From positions 1,054,001 through 1,118,000 of the forward strand of contig OZ252216.1 of assembly GCA_965248915.1 (NCBI GenBank): a stretch of 64,000 nt of DNA, read 5' to 3'. Made by a program: the position numbers and the translations under genes. The notes below the pieces were generated by a model that was not told the origin of the DNA, made no database searches, and saw nothing but the letters and a program-made list of their open reading frames with translations. Below, piece after piece: positions 27,512-35,240 of this stretch. The DNA is from CBDFLA01 sp965248915 (GTDB taxonomy: Bacteria; Pseudomonadota; Alphaproteobacteria; M2410). Every line of letters starts with the position of its first letter. The stretch's first letter is position 1.

Positions 27512-28816
27512 ATGACAGAAAATCCAACGAATGAATTTGGGATCCCAGGGAGCGGGCATGAACCGATCAAATACACGCCTTTATCGACCCCTGAAGCCGA
27601 TCCATGGGCGCTAGACCTCTCAGAGATTGATATGGCCTATGGCGCCTTGTTTAAGGCAGGCGTCCATCACGAATATTTCAAGAGGCTTCGCAAGGAAGCG
27701 CCGGTTCACTACTACGCTCATAATCCATTCGTTGGGCCATTTTGGTCCGTCACGAAATACAAGGATGTTTTGGCGGTCGACACAAACCATAAAGTCTTTT
27801 CGTCAGAGCCTTCAATCGCCCTCATAGACCAGTTGATGCCGGGCGAAGTTGTGTCGTCCTTTATCGCCATGGATCCGCCGGGACATGACAACCAACGCAA
27901 AGTCGTCACCCCTGCGGTCGCGCCCTTGCGTCTCAACGAGCTCGACGGATTGATCCGCGAACGCACAGTCGAAGTGCTGGACAGTTTACCAACCGGCGAA
28001 CCGTTCAATTGGGTGGACAAGGTTTCGATCGAATTGACAACGCGTATGCTGGCAACTCTGTTTGACTTTCCTTTCGAAGAGCGTCGCAAACTGACCTATT
28101 GGTCAGATATCGCGACAACGCCGCCGGTCCAAATGGGTCTGACGCCTGAGGAAAGAGTGATGCACCTTTTTGAGTGTCTCGAGACCTTCACCAATCTGTT
28201 CAAAGAGCGCCAATTCGAAGGTAATGAGAGCCAAGACTTCATCTCCCTTCTGGCCAACCATCCAGACACCATGAACCTGGAAGGTCTTGATCTGCTCGGC
28301 AATTTGATTCTTCTGATCATTGGTGGCAATGACACCACCCGCAATTCCATGTCCGGCGGGGTTTGGTTTATGCATGAGAACCCGGGCGAGTTTGAAAAGC
28401 TAAAGAAAGACACGTCTCTGATTCCAAGCGCTGTTTCTGAGATCATTCGGTATCAAACACCTTTGTCATACATGCGCCGCACTGCATTAGAAGATGTTGA
28501 ATTAGGCGGCAAGCAGATCAAGAAAGGCGACAAGGTGGTCATGTGGTACGCCTCCGCCAATCGCGATGAAGACGAGATTGAAAATCCGGACGCCTTCATC
28601 ATTGATCGTAAGTCGCCCCGACATCATATTGCCTTCGGGTACGGTATTCACCGTTGTCTCGGCAACAGGGTCGCAGAAGCACAATTGCGCATAATCTGGG
28701 AAGAAACCCTGAAACGCTTTGATCGAATTGAAGTGATTGGAGAGCCAGACCGCCTCGAACACAGTTTTGTACACGGCATCAAAGGCCTTGAGGTCGTTTT
28801 GCACCCAAAGAAATAG
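27512..28816 (+). CDS. Cytochrome P450, CYP153-like
   Basis: Soluble bacterial P450 of 434 residues. The heme-binding loop is FGYGIHRCLGNRVAE (Cys axial ligand), the I-helix GGNDTTRNS with the acid-alcohol pair, and the ExxR motif EIIRYQTPLSYMRRTALEDVELGGKQI. The last block together with KGDKVVMWYASANRDEDEIENPDAFIIDR closely matches the CYP153 family of medium-chain alkane/fatty-acid terminal hydroxylases. CYP153 enzymes need a ferredoxin and ferredoxin reductase, neither of which is next to it. Substrate assignment is inference. Confidence 0.9.
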   Translation: MTENPTNEFGIPGSGHEPIKYTPLSTPEADPWALDLSEIDMAYGALFKAGVHHEYFKRLRKEAPVHYYAHNPFVGPFWSVTKYKDVLAVDTNHKVFSSEPSIALIDQLMPGEVVSSFIAMDPPGHDNQRKVVTPAVAPLRLNELDGLIRERTVEVLDSLPTGEPFNWVDKVSIELTTRMLATLFDFPFEERRKLTYWSDIATTPPVQMGLTPEERVMHLFECLETFTNLFKERQFEGNESQDFISLLANHPDTMNLEGLDLLGNLILLIIGGNDTTRNSMSGGVWFMHENPGEFEKLKKDTSLIPSAVSEIIRYQTPLSYMRRTALEDVELGGKQIKKGDKVVMWYASANRDEDEIENPDAFIIDRKSPRHHIAFGYGIHRCLGNRVAEAQLRIIWEETLKRFDRIEVIGEPDRLEHSFVHGIKGLEVVLHPKK

Positions 28817-28829
28817 GGCGCGGTCCGAC

Positions 28830-28850
28830 CCAAAGCGAAGCTTGCTTTGG
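28830..28850. repeat. Inverted repeat between convergent P450 and GST genes
   Basis: CCAAAGC - 7 bases - GCTTTGG, perfect 7-bp arms, 13 bases after the P450 stop. It lacks a T-run, so its role as a terminator is weakly supported. Confidence 0.35.
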
Positions 28851-28887
28851 ATTCAGAGAACGGTTTGGTTTTACCAATTCCCAGGAA

Positions 28888-29508
28888 TCAGAATGCGTAA
28901 GGTCCGCCGCGTTCCAGTGCATTCTGGTAGGCCGGTCTTTGCCTAATACGTTCAAGGAATTTGCTGAGATTTTCAAACGGACCCAACTGACCTTGGACAT
29001 TGGCAACCTCCACGACAAAACTCAACTGCACATCAGCGGCCGATAGAGTGTCGCCAAGAAAGTAGTCTTGCCCGTCAAGCAGTGAATTGAGATATCCGAG
29101 ATGATTGCTTGTCTCACTATCAATGCGGTCGTGAAGCGGAGCCCCAGCATCACCTAGGCGGCCAACATAGAGCCGCAACATAAGCGGCAGCATCGCCGAC
29201 CCTTCTGCGTAGTGAAGCAATTGAATATATTGTGAATACTTGGAGGACTCCATCGGTGGTGACAACTTCCCAGATCCATAGGTTCGCGTGAGGTACTCGA
29301 TAATAGCCCCCGACTCTATGATCGTCTGGTCGTTGTCAACGAGCACCGGTGATTTCCCAAGAGGGTGCACCTCTAGGAGCGCCGGCGGCGCCAAATTGGT
29401 TTTCGAGTCGCGTTGGTGCAATACGAGTTCATACTCGAGTTCAAGCTCTTCCAACAACCACAAAACGCGTTGGGATCGCGAGTTATTTAGATGATGGATG
29501 GTGATCAT
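28888..29508 (-). CDS. Glutathione S-transferase family protein
   Basis: Two-domain GST of 206 residues: thioredoxin-like N-terminal domain (TIHHLNNSRSQRVLWLLEELELEYELV, then LGKSPVLVDNDQTIIESGAIIEYL with the conserved cis-Pro and the Glu-Ser glutathione contact) and a helical C-terminal domain (GDTLSAADVQLSF). The residue at the activating position is a Ser in NNSRSQR. GGAGG stands 9 bases before the ATG. It runs convergent to the P450 gene; detoxification of its products is possible but not shown. Confidence 0.92.
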   Translation of the reverse strand: MITIHHLNNSRSQRVLWLLEELELEYELVLHQRDSKTNLAPPALLEVHPLGKSPVLVDNDQTIIESGAIIEYLTRTYGSGKLSPPMESSKYSQYIQLLHYAEGSAMLPLMLRLYVGRLGDAGAPLHDRIDSETSNHLGYLNSLLDGQDYFLGDTLSAADVQLSFVVEVANVQGQLGPFENLSKFLERIRQRPAYQNALERGGPYAF

Positions 29509-29547
29509 TCCATATTCCTCCAGGACGAGTGTTTCTCCAAATATCTT

Positions 29548-32500
29548 TTAAGCTGACGCCCGCTTTGCCCTTTTAGGAGCAGATCTCCTAGCGACTTTCC
29601 GTGTTGCCACCTTCTTGGTCTTGGAAGTTGTTTTCGACTTGGCGGCACGCTTGGCCTGACTATTTGCCTTTTTCGCTCTTGCAGTAACCTTCGACTTTGC
29701 GTGTGCCGCCCGCGAAGACTTTGCGAGAGCGTCCTTGAGATAGTGACCTGTATAGGAAGTTGTACTCGCGGCCACCTTCTCAGGCGTTCCTGTGGCCACA
29801 ACCTTGCCACCGCCATCGCCGCCTTCTGGTCCGAGGTCGATAATCCAGTCAGCCGTCTTAATGACCTCGAGATTGTGCTCGATGACGATGATGGTGTTTC
29901 CTGTGTCCACAAGTTCGTGCAGGACTTCGAGCAGCTTGCGCACATCTTCAAAATGCAAACCCGTCGTCGGTTCATCAAGGATATAGAGCGTCCGTCCTGT
30001 CGCGCGTTTTGACAGTTCTTTGGCGAGCTTTATCCGCTGCGCTTCGCCGCCAGACAATGTGTTCGCCTGCTGACCCACTTTGATATAGCCGAGCCCAACT
30101 CGTTGAAGTGTTACGAGCTTATCTCTAACAGAGGGAACAGCTTTAAAAAACTCGGCACCGACCTCGACGGTCATGTCGAGCACATCAGCGATGGACTTGT
30201 CTTTGAATTTGATTTCTAGCGTCTCACGATTGTAGCGCTTGCCCTTGCAGATATCGCACTGCACATAGACGTCTGGAAGAAAGTGCATCTCAATTTTGAT
30301 GACACCGTCGCCCTGACATGCTTCGCAACGCCCGCCCTTCACGTTGAACGAAAATCGTCCTGGCTTGTAGCCTCTAGCCTTAGCTTCCGGCAATCCGGCG
30401 TACCATTCGCGGATCGGTGTGAAAGCGCCGGTATAGGTCGCTGGGTTCGAACGCGGGGTGCGACCGATCGGTGATTGGTCGATATCGATGACCTTGTCGA
30501 GATGCTCCAACCCCTCGATACGGTCGTGCTCGCCAGGATGTTCACGGGCCCCGTTTAAGCGCCTCGCCGTCGCCTTGTAGAGCGTTTCGATGATAAGAGT
30601 ACTCTTGCCGCCGCCAGAAACACCTGTGACACAATTGAAAATGCCAAGCGGTACACTCACCTTCAGGTTTTGTAGATTGTTTTCCCGTGCGCCAATGACT
30701 TTGAGCTGCTTGTCCCGTGCCTGTTTCCGCCTCTCGGCAGGAATGGGAACCTGCTTGAACCCCGTCAGATATTGTCCTGTGAGGCTCTTGTTGGATTGCA
30801 TGACTTTCTTAGGTGTGCCTTGCGCAACGATCTCGCCGCCGTGAACGCCTGCGCCAGGACCGAGATCGACCACATGGTCAGCAGTCAGAATTGCCTCTTC
30901 ATCATGTTCGACCACAATCACTGTGTTGCCGAGGTCTCGTAAATTGACCAGCGTCTCAAGCAAGCGACCGTTATCACGTTGATGGAGACCAATTGAGGGT
31001 TCATCCAGAACGTAGAGAACACCAGTCAATCCAGAACCGATCTGAGAGGCTAAGCGAATGCGCTGGGATTCGCCGCCAGACAGTGTGCCAGATGAGCGAG
31101 AGAGATTGAGATACTCGAGCCCCACATTGTTCAAGAAACGCAACCGATCACGAATTTCCTTCAGGATGCGCCCTGCAATTTCTTTTTGTGTTGACGTGAA
31201 TGTCTTGTCGACATTGGTAAACCATTCCAAGGCCGCCTTAATCGACATTTGCGACACTTGAGAAATGTGAAGCTTGTCGATTTTGACCGCCAGAGCTTCG
31301 GGCTTGAGCCGAAATCCCTCACAGGAGTCACACGGAGCAATGCCTTGAAATTTCTCAATCTCCTCGCGCACCCACGCAGATTCGGTTTCCCGCCAACGGC
31401 GCTCCATGTTCGGAACCACACCTTCGAAGGGTTTCTTGGTCTCGTAGCGTCTGAGCCCATCATCGTAGACGAACTTGATCGGTGTATCGCCGGATCCAAA
31501 GAGGATAACATGGCGAGCCTCCTCGGAAAGTTCTTCCCAAGGTTTGACCATCGAAGCGCGGTACCGCTTGGCGACCGCCTGCAGGGTTTGTTGGTAATAG
31601 GGTGAGGTGGTCTTTGACCATGGAGCAACGGCCCCCTTTTTCAAAGACAGGCTCTCATCGGGGATCACCAACATAGGGTCGAAGTAAATCTGGGTCCCTA
31701 GGCCGTCACAAGTGGGACATGCACCAAATGGGTTGTTGAACGAGAAGAGCCTGGGCTCAATTTCTTCAATAGTGAAGCCAGAAACTGGGCAAGCGAACTT
31801 CGCCGAAAAAGTAATGCGTTCTGGATCGCCCTTGTCGTCTTTCTTGTCGGCAAACTCCGCGACAGCGATACCGTCAGAAATTTGAAGGGCTGTCTCAAAG
31901 GAATCCGCGAGCCTGTTGCCCAAGCCCTTGTTGATCACAAGTCTATCCACGACGACGTCGATGTCGTGCTTGACCTTTTTGTTTAGCGCCGGCACATCCT
32001 CGATTTGATAAAACTCACCGTCGACTTTCACCCGTTGAAAGCCGCGTTTCATCAAGTCGGCAAACTCTTTGCGGTATTCGCCCTTCCGGCCGCGGATCAT
32101 AGGCGCGAGAAGATAAAGGCGTGTGCCCTCAGCTTGTTCCATCAAACGGTCGACCATCTGGGTCACGGTCTGGCTCTCAATGGGGAGGCCAGTTGCGGGC
32201 GAGTAGGGGACGCCAACCCGCGCAAACAGGAGACGCAGGTAGTCGTAAATCTCTGTGACCGTTCCAACGGTTGATCGAGGATTTCGGGATGTCGTCTTTT
32301 GTTCAATCGAGATCGCTGGGCTCAAGCCTTCGATGTGATCCACATCGGGTTTTTGCATGAGCTCTAAGAATTGGCGCGCATAGGCTGACAGGCTTTCGAC
32401 ATACCGTCGCTGGCCTTCCGCATAGATCGTATCAAAAGCCAAAGAAGACTTGCCCGAGCCCGAAAGTCCGGTCATCACGATGAGCTTGTCCCGGGGCAGG

Positions 32501-32562
32501 TCGAGTTCGAGGTTTTTGAGATTGTGTTCTCTCGCCCCGCGAATGGAAATGTTCTTCAGCAT
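29548..32562 (-). CDS. uvrA: Excinuclease ABC subunit A with histone-H1-like basic tail
   Basis: DNA damage sensor ATPase of nucleotide excision repair. Both ABC modules are seen: Walker A GLSGSGKSSLAFD at the N-terminus and GVSGGGKSTLI in the second half, signatures TLSGGESQRIRLA and TLSGGEAQRIKLA, zinc-finger cysteines (CPVSG...CPTCDG; CEACQGDG...CDICKG) and VLDEPSIGLHQRD. The protein is 1004 residues; the last 57 (after YLKDALA) have 22 Lys/Arg and no acidic residue. A LexA box lies 52 bases upstream of the ATG, so SOS induction is expected. Confidence 0.97.
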   Translation of the reverse strand: MLKNISIRGAREHNLKNLELDLPRDKLIVMTGLSGSGKSSLAFDTIYAEGQRRYVESLSAYARQFLELMQKPDVDHIEGLSPAISIEQKTTSRNPRSTVGTVTEIYDYLRLLFARVGVPYSPATGLPIESQTVTQMVDRLMEQAEGTRLYLLAPMIRGRKGEYRKEFADLMKRGFQRVKVDGEFYQIEDVPALNKKVKHDIDVVVDRLVINKGLGNRLADSFETALQISDGIAVAEFADKKDDKGDPERITFSAKFACPVSGFTIEEIEPRLFSFNNPFGACPTCDGLGTQIYFDPMLVIPDESLSLKKGAVAPWSKTTSPYYQQTLQAVAKRYRASMVKPWEELSEEARHVILFGSGDTPIKFVYDDGLRRYETKKPFEGVVPNMERRWRETESAWVREEIEKFQGIAPCDSCEGFRLKPEALAVKIDKLHISQVSQMSIKAALEWFTNVDKTFTSTQKEIAGRILKEIRDRLRFLNNVGLEYLNLSRSSGTLSGGESQRIRLASQIGSGLTGVLYVLDEPSIGLHQRDNGRLLETLVNLRDLGNTVIVVEHDEEAILTADHVVDLGPGAGVHGGEIVAQGTPKKVMQSNKSLTGQYLTGFKQVPIPAERRKQARDKQLKVIGARENNLQNLKVSVPLGIFNCVTGVSGGGKSTLIIETLYKATARRLNGAREHPGEHDRIEGLEHLDKVIDIDQSPIGRTPRSNPATYTGAFTPIREWYAGLPEAKARGYKPGRFSFNVKGGRCEACQGDGVIKIEMHFLPDVYVQCDICKGKRYNRETLEIKFKDKSIADVLDMTVEVGAEFFKAVPSVRDKLVTLQRVGLGYIKVGQQANTLSGGEAQRIKLAKELSKRATGRTLYILDEPTTGLHFEDVRKLLEVLHELVDTGNTIIVIEHNLEVIKTADWIIDLGPEGGDGGGKVVATGTPEKVAASTTSYTGHYLKDALAKSSRAAHAKSKVTARAKKANSQAKRAAKSKTTSKTKKVATRKVARRSAPKRAKRASA

Positions 32563-32614
32563 ATGTTGTCTTTAAGACCCGAATTTTGCTGGTATTACGA
32601 ATCGGATCAGTATA

Positions 32615-32629
32615 GAACATAAAGAGAAC
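32615..32629 (-). promoter_or_regulatory. Alphaproteobacterial LexA (SOS) box
   Basis: GAAC-ATAAAGA-GAAC on the plus strand (GTTC-N7-GTTC on the minus), exactly the direct-repeat operator described for alphaproteobacterial LexA. It lies 52 bases before the uvrA ATG and 141 bases before ssb, in their divergent intergenic region, so it should control uvrA and possibly ssb. Confidence 0.85.
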
Positions 32630-32770
32630 ATTCATAGATCCGTGAAGCGATGAGTTTTATTTCGCATGCCCTCAAAATGCCAGTGGCATTTCGCCTGGCC
32701 TCTGAGGTAGTGTGCCCCCCACCGCGCACAGGAAGTTAGATCACACGCGCACGATAGACAGAGGAAAATC

Positions 32771-33220
32771 ATGGCAGGAAGTGTCAATAAAGTCATCCTA
32801 GTTGGGAATTTGGGAGCAGATCCGGAAGTGCGTCACACACAGGATGGCCGTCCGATCGTCAATCTTCGTCTGGCAACCTCGGAGAGCTGGCGTGACAAGT
32901 CTTCTGGCGAGAAACGGGAAAAGACCGAATGGCACCGTGTTGTCATTTTCTCCGAAGGTCTGGCCAAAGTCGCAGAGCAATACCTACACAAAGGATCCAA
33001 GGTCTACATTGAAGGTCAATTGCAGACCCGAAAATGGCAAGATCAATCCGGTCAAGACCGCTATTCCACCGAAGTCGTCTTGTCCGGTTTCAATGGCACG
33101 ATGACCATGTTGGACAGCCGCAGTGGTGGCCAAAGCGACAATGCTGGGTTCAGTGGCGGATCCACCGGTGGTGGCAATGATTTCGCTGCGGAAGACATGA
33201 ACGACGAGATTCCGTTTTAG
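32771..33220 (+). CDS. ssb: Single-stranded DNA-binding protein
   Basis: OB-fold protein of 149 residues that coats single-stranded DNA in replication and repair. It begins AGSVNKVILVGNLGADPEVRH and includes WHRVVIFSEGLAKVAEQYL and GSKVYIEGQLQTRKW; the tail is Gly-rich and ends in the acidic partner-binding tip MNDEIPF. AGAGGA precedes the ATG. Divergent from uvrA across a LexA box and convergent, with a gap of 3 bases, with an M48 protease. Confidence 0.98.
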   Translation: MAGSVNKVILVGNLGADPEVRHTQDGRPIVNLRLATSESWRDKSSGEKREKTEWHRVVIFSEGLAKVAEQYLHKGSKVYIEGQLQTRKWQDQSGQDRYSTEVVLSGFNGTMTMLDSRSGGQSDNAGFSGGSTGGGNDFAAEDMNDEIPF

Positions 33221-33223
33221 GAA

Positions 33224-34210
33224 TTACTCGTCGGTCGCTTCCGACATTTCTTCTGACTTTTCAGCAGCTTCGTCTCTTTCATTCAGACGATTGATGAGGT
33301 CCTGCACCTGATCGCGTTGTCTTTGCTTTTGCAATTCGATCACTTCGATGGGGGCGGTGAGCTTGACCGCAGGACCTGTTGTTGGCCAACCATTTTCGGC
33401 TGCAATCGCTTTTAAATGAGAGATGCGATTGTCCACGTCCGGATGTGACGACAAGATCTCCGGCGGTATTTTGTCCGCCGGAACGCTTTGTTTGAAGGTG
33501 TAGAACATCTCTTCCATGCCCCTCACGTGACCATAACGAACAAACATCGCCGCGAGGGCAAGCTCATCTGCAGCGGTTTCCATGTCACGGCTATAGCTTT
33601 GACTGAACAAAACACCACCGGTTTCCGCGACTTCGCCCAGCCTTCCCGTTTGTCCAAAGAGCAAGTTTACAACGCGAGAGACGAGGATTTGACTGGCCAT
33701 ACCACGGGCCACATGGCGCAGTTTCACATGCGCAATTTCGTGAGCAACGATAAAGGCGAGTGCATTTTCGTTTGGCGCCCGCACGACTAATCCATTGAAG
33801 ACCGCGATATGCCCGGCAAACGTGGCGCCGGCGTTTACCTGCGGTGTTGGCAGATACTCAATATTGATTTTCATCTCAGAGGGAAGGTCCATCGTGGCGG
33901 CGATCTCGTTCGCCATCTCCTGGAGTTTCGCTTCCCAGGCTTGAGCGATAGGGTCTTTGGGTGTTTCAAGAGAGGTGTCAAAGAGCGATTGCATCAGAGC
34001 TTTCTCCCAGCGCAACAGATCGTGTTCCCACGCAAACGGCATGCGTGCCGCCAATCGATCGGCAACCTGAAGCAGCCCGAAAAACATAACGAAGATAATC
34101 GCTAGGAGGGTGAACCCCTGCATAAAGAATCGGCGAACCGGCTGCGGTCCTTCCGATTTCATTGGCGATACGTGTTTTCTTCTAGCCCCCACAAACTTCC
34201 CCTTAAGCAC
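33224..34210 (-). CDS. M48-family membrane metalloprotease
   Basis: Zinc protease with one N-terminal membrane anchor (about residues 29-50) and the catalytic motif HEIAHVKLRH (HExxH) followed by the third ligand region ETAADELA. The GTG at 34210 overlaps the previous gene by 8 bases; an ATG at 34162 is an alternative start. The Glu-rich C-terminus looks unstructured. Third gene of a minus-strand operon with two YbjQ proteins, suggesting an envelope or membrane quality-control role. Confidence 0.88.
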   Translation of the reverse strand: MLKGKFVGARRKHVSPMKSEGPQPVRRFFMQGFTLLAIIFVMFFGLLQVADRLAARMPFAWEHDLLRWEKALMQSLFDTSLETPKDPIAQAWEAKLQEMANEIAATMDLPSEMKINIEYLPTPQVNAGATFAGHIAVFNGLVVRAPNENALAFIVAHEIAHVKLRHVARGMASQILVSRVVNLLFGQTGRLGEVAETGGVLFSQSYSRDMETAADELALAAMFVRYGHVRGMEEMFYTFKQSVPADKIPPEILSSHPDVDNRISHLKAIAAENGWPTTGPAVKLTAPIEVIELQKQRQRDQVQDLINRLNERDEAAEKSEEMSEATDE

Positions 34211-34730
34211 TCACACTATTTCCGCCGACGATCGCTGTTCCATAAGCAATGACTTCCATAGCCGTAATCGATCCATTCGAACTTGAGGCAATGTTGGACG
34301 TTTCGTACCGCATGCTCATCACCATATCAGCGCCTTGTGACCGCGCCGTCGATGCCATGCGCAATCGTGCTTCGCGTCGCGCCCGGCGCATCAACTTCTC
34401 ATACCTTCGAATCCGCCCTCCGAACAATTTCCGAAACCGAATGAGGAATCCCCGAAAAGTGTCCTCTGACAGAGCAACCGTACCAGTTACAAGACCAATA
34501 TTTTGTGCGCCAGGTGGAATGGTGCGGCTTGGGCTTGTCACGAAGCCCACCAAGGCTTTTTCCCTTTGCCGCAGTGACCAGAAGTGGGTCAGCTCGATAA
34601 AGATGCCGACGACCATCCCAAACACACCAACAATAAGCGAGAACAATATAGGTCCCCAGAAAACAACCGCTTGGTTGCCCCACAGATCCGACCAAGTAGA
34701 TACCCCTAGATCGCTCAGCATTTGTCTCAT
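34203..34730 (-). CDS. Membrane-anchored YbjQ-like (heavy-metal-binding domain) protein
   Basis: Protein of 175 residues with one membrane segment (about 22-46) and a C-terminal YbjQ/UPF0145 domain (LVTGTVALSEDTFRG ... ARLRMASTARSQGADMVMSMRYETS ... EVIAYGTAIV). The name heavy-metal-binding for this family is based on little evidence; the fold makes pentamers. It overlaps the previous YbjQ gene by 4 bases (ATGA) and the M48 gene by 8, so all three are one operon. Confidence 0.8.
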   Translation of the reverse strand: MRQMLSDLGVSTWSDLWGNQAVVFWGPILFSLIVGVFGMVVGIFIELTHFWSLRQREKALVGFVTSPSRTIPPGAQNIGLVTGTVALSEDTFRGFLIRFRKLFGGRIRRYEKLMRRARREARLRMASTARSQGADMVMSMRYETSNIASSSNGSITAMEVIAYGTAIVGGNSVSA

Positions 34731-35053
34731 GACCCTCCCGTTTCAACTTGAAGGGCAGTGCCGTAGACAAAGAGCTCTGCAGCTCCTTGAGTGATGGAGG
34801 AGGTAGAAAACCGAACATTGGCGACAGCATTGGCACCGAGGGCTTCGGCCTCAGCCACCATCCGGTCAATGGCCTCTTTGCGGGCATCTTCCAAGAGGTC
34901 AGTGTAGCTGGCGATTTCGCCACCCACGATGTTCTTCAAACCCGCAAGGATATCCCGGCCCACGTGCTTCGCACGGACCGTATTGCCTTGAACAAGGCCC
35001 AAATGCCGGACCGTACGCATGCCCGGTACACTTTCAAGATTACTAAGTAGCAT
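34727..35053 (-). CDS. YbjQ/UPF0145 family protein
   Basis: Cytosolic 108-residue protein with the family pattern VRHLGLVQGNTVRAKHVGRDILAGLKNIVGGEIASYTDLLEDARKEAIDRMVAEAEALGANAVANVRFSTS and a closing YGTAL. First gene of the operon with the membrane-anchored YbjQ and the M48 protease. Function in bacteria is unknown. Confidence 0.9.
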   Translation of the reverse strand: MLLSNLESVPGMRTVRHLGLVQGNTVRAKHVGRDILAGLKNIVGGEIASYTDLLEDARKEAIDRMVAEAEALGANAVANVRFSTSSITQGAAELFVYGTALQVETGGS

Positions 35054-35240
35054 TCCCCACAGTCACCCTTTAGAGTTGCCCCCACAACAGCCTCTATCGT
35101 ATCAGCAAAACCTGGTCATTCAAGGCTCAGGACGTTTGATGTTGCGTGCGCGAAATGCTAGTAAATGAGGCACAAAATGACCTTCAACGAGTCGCTGGTC
35201 GCCAAAACTGGGCGAAGCGCAAGAAAATCCGAAAAACCCA

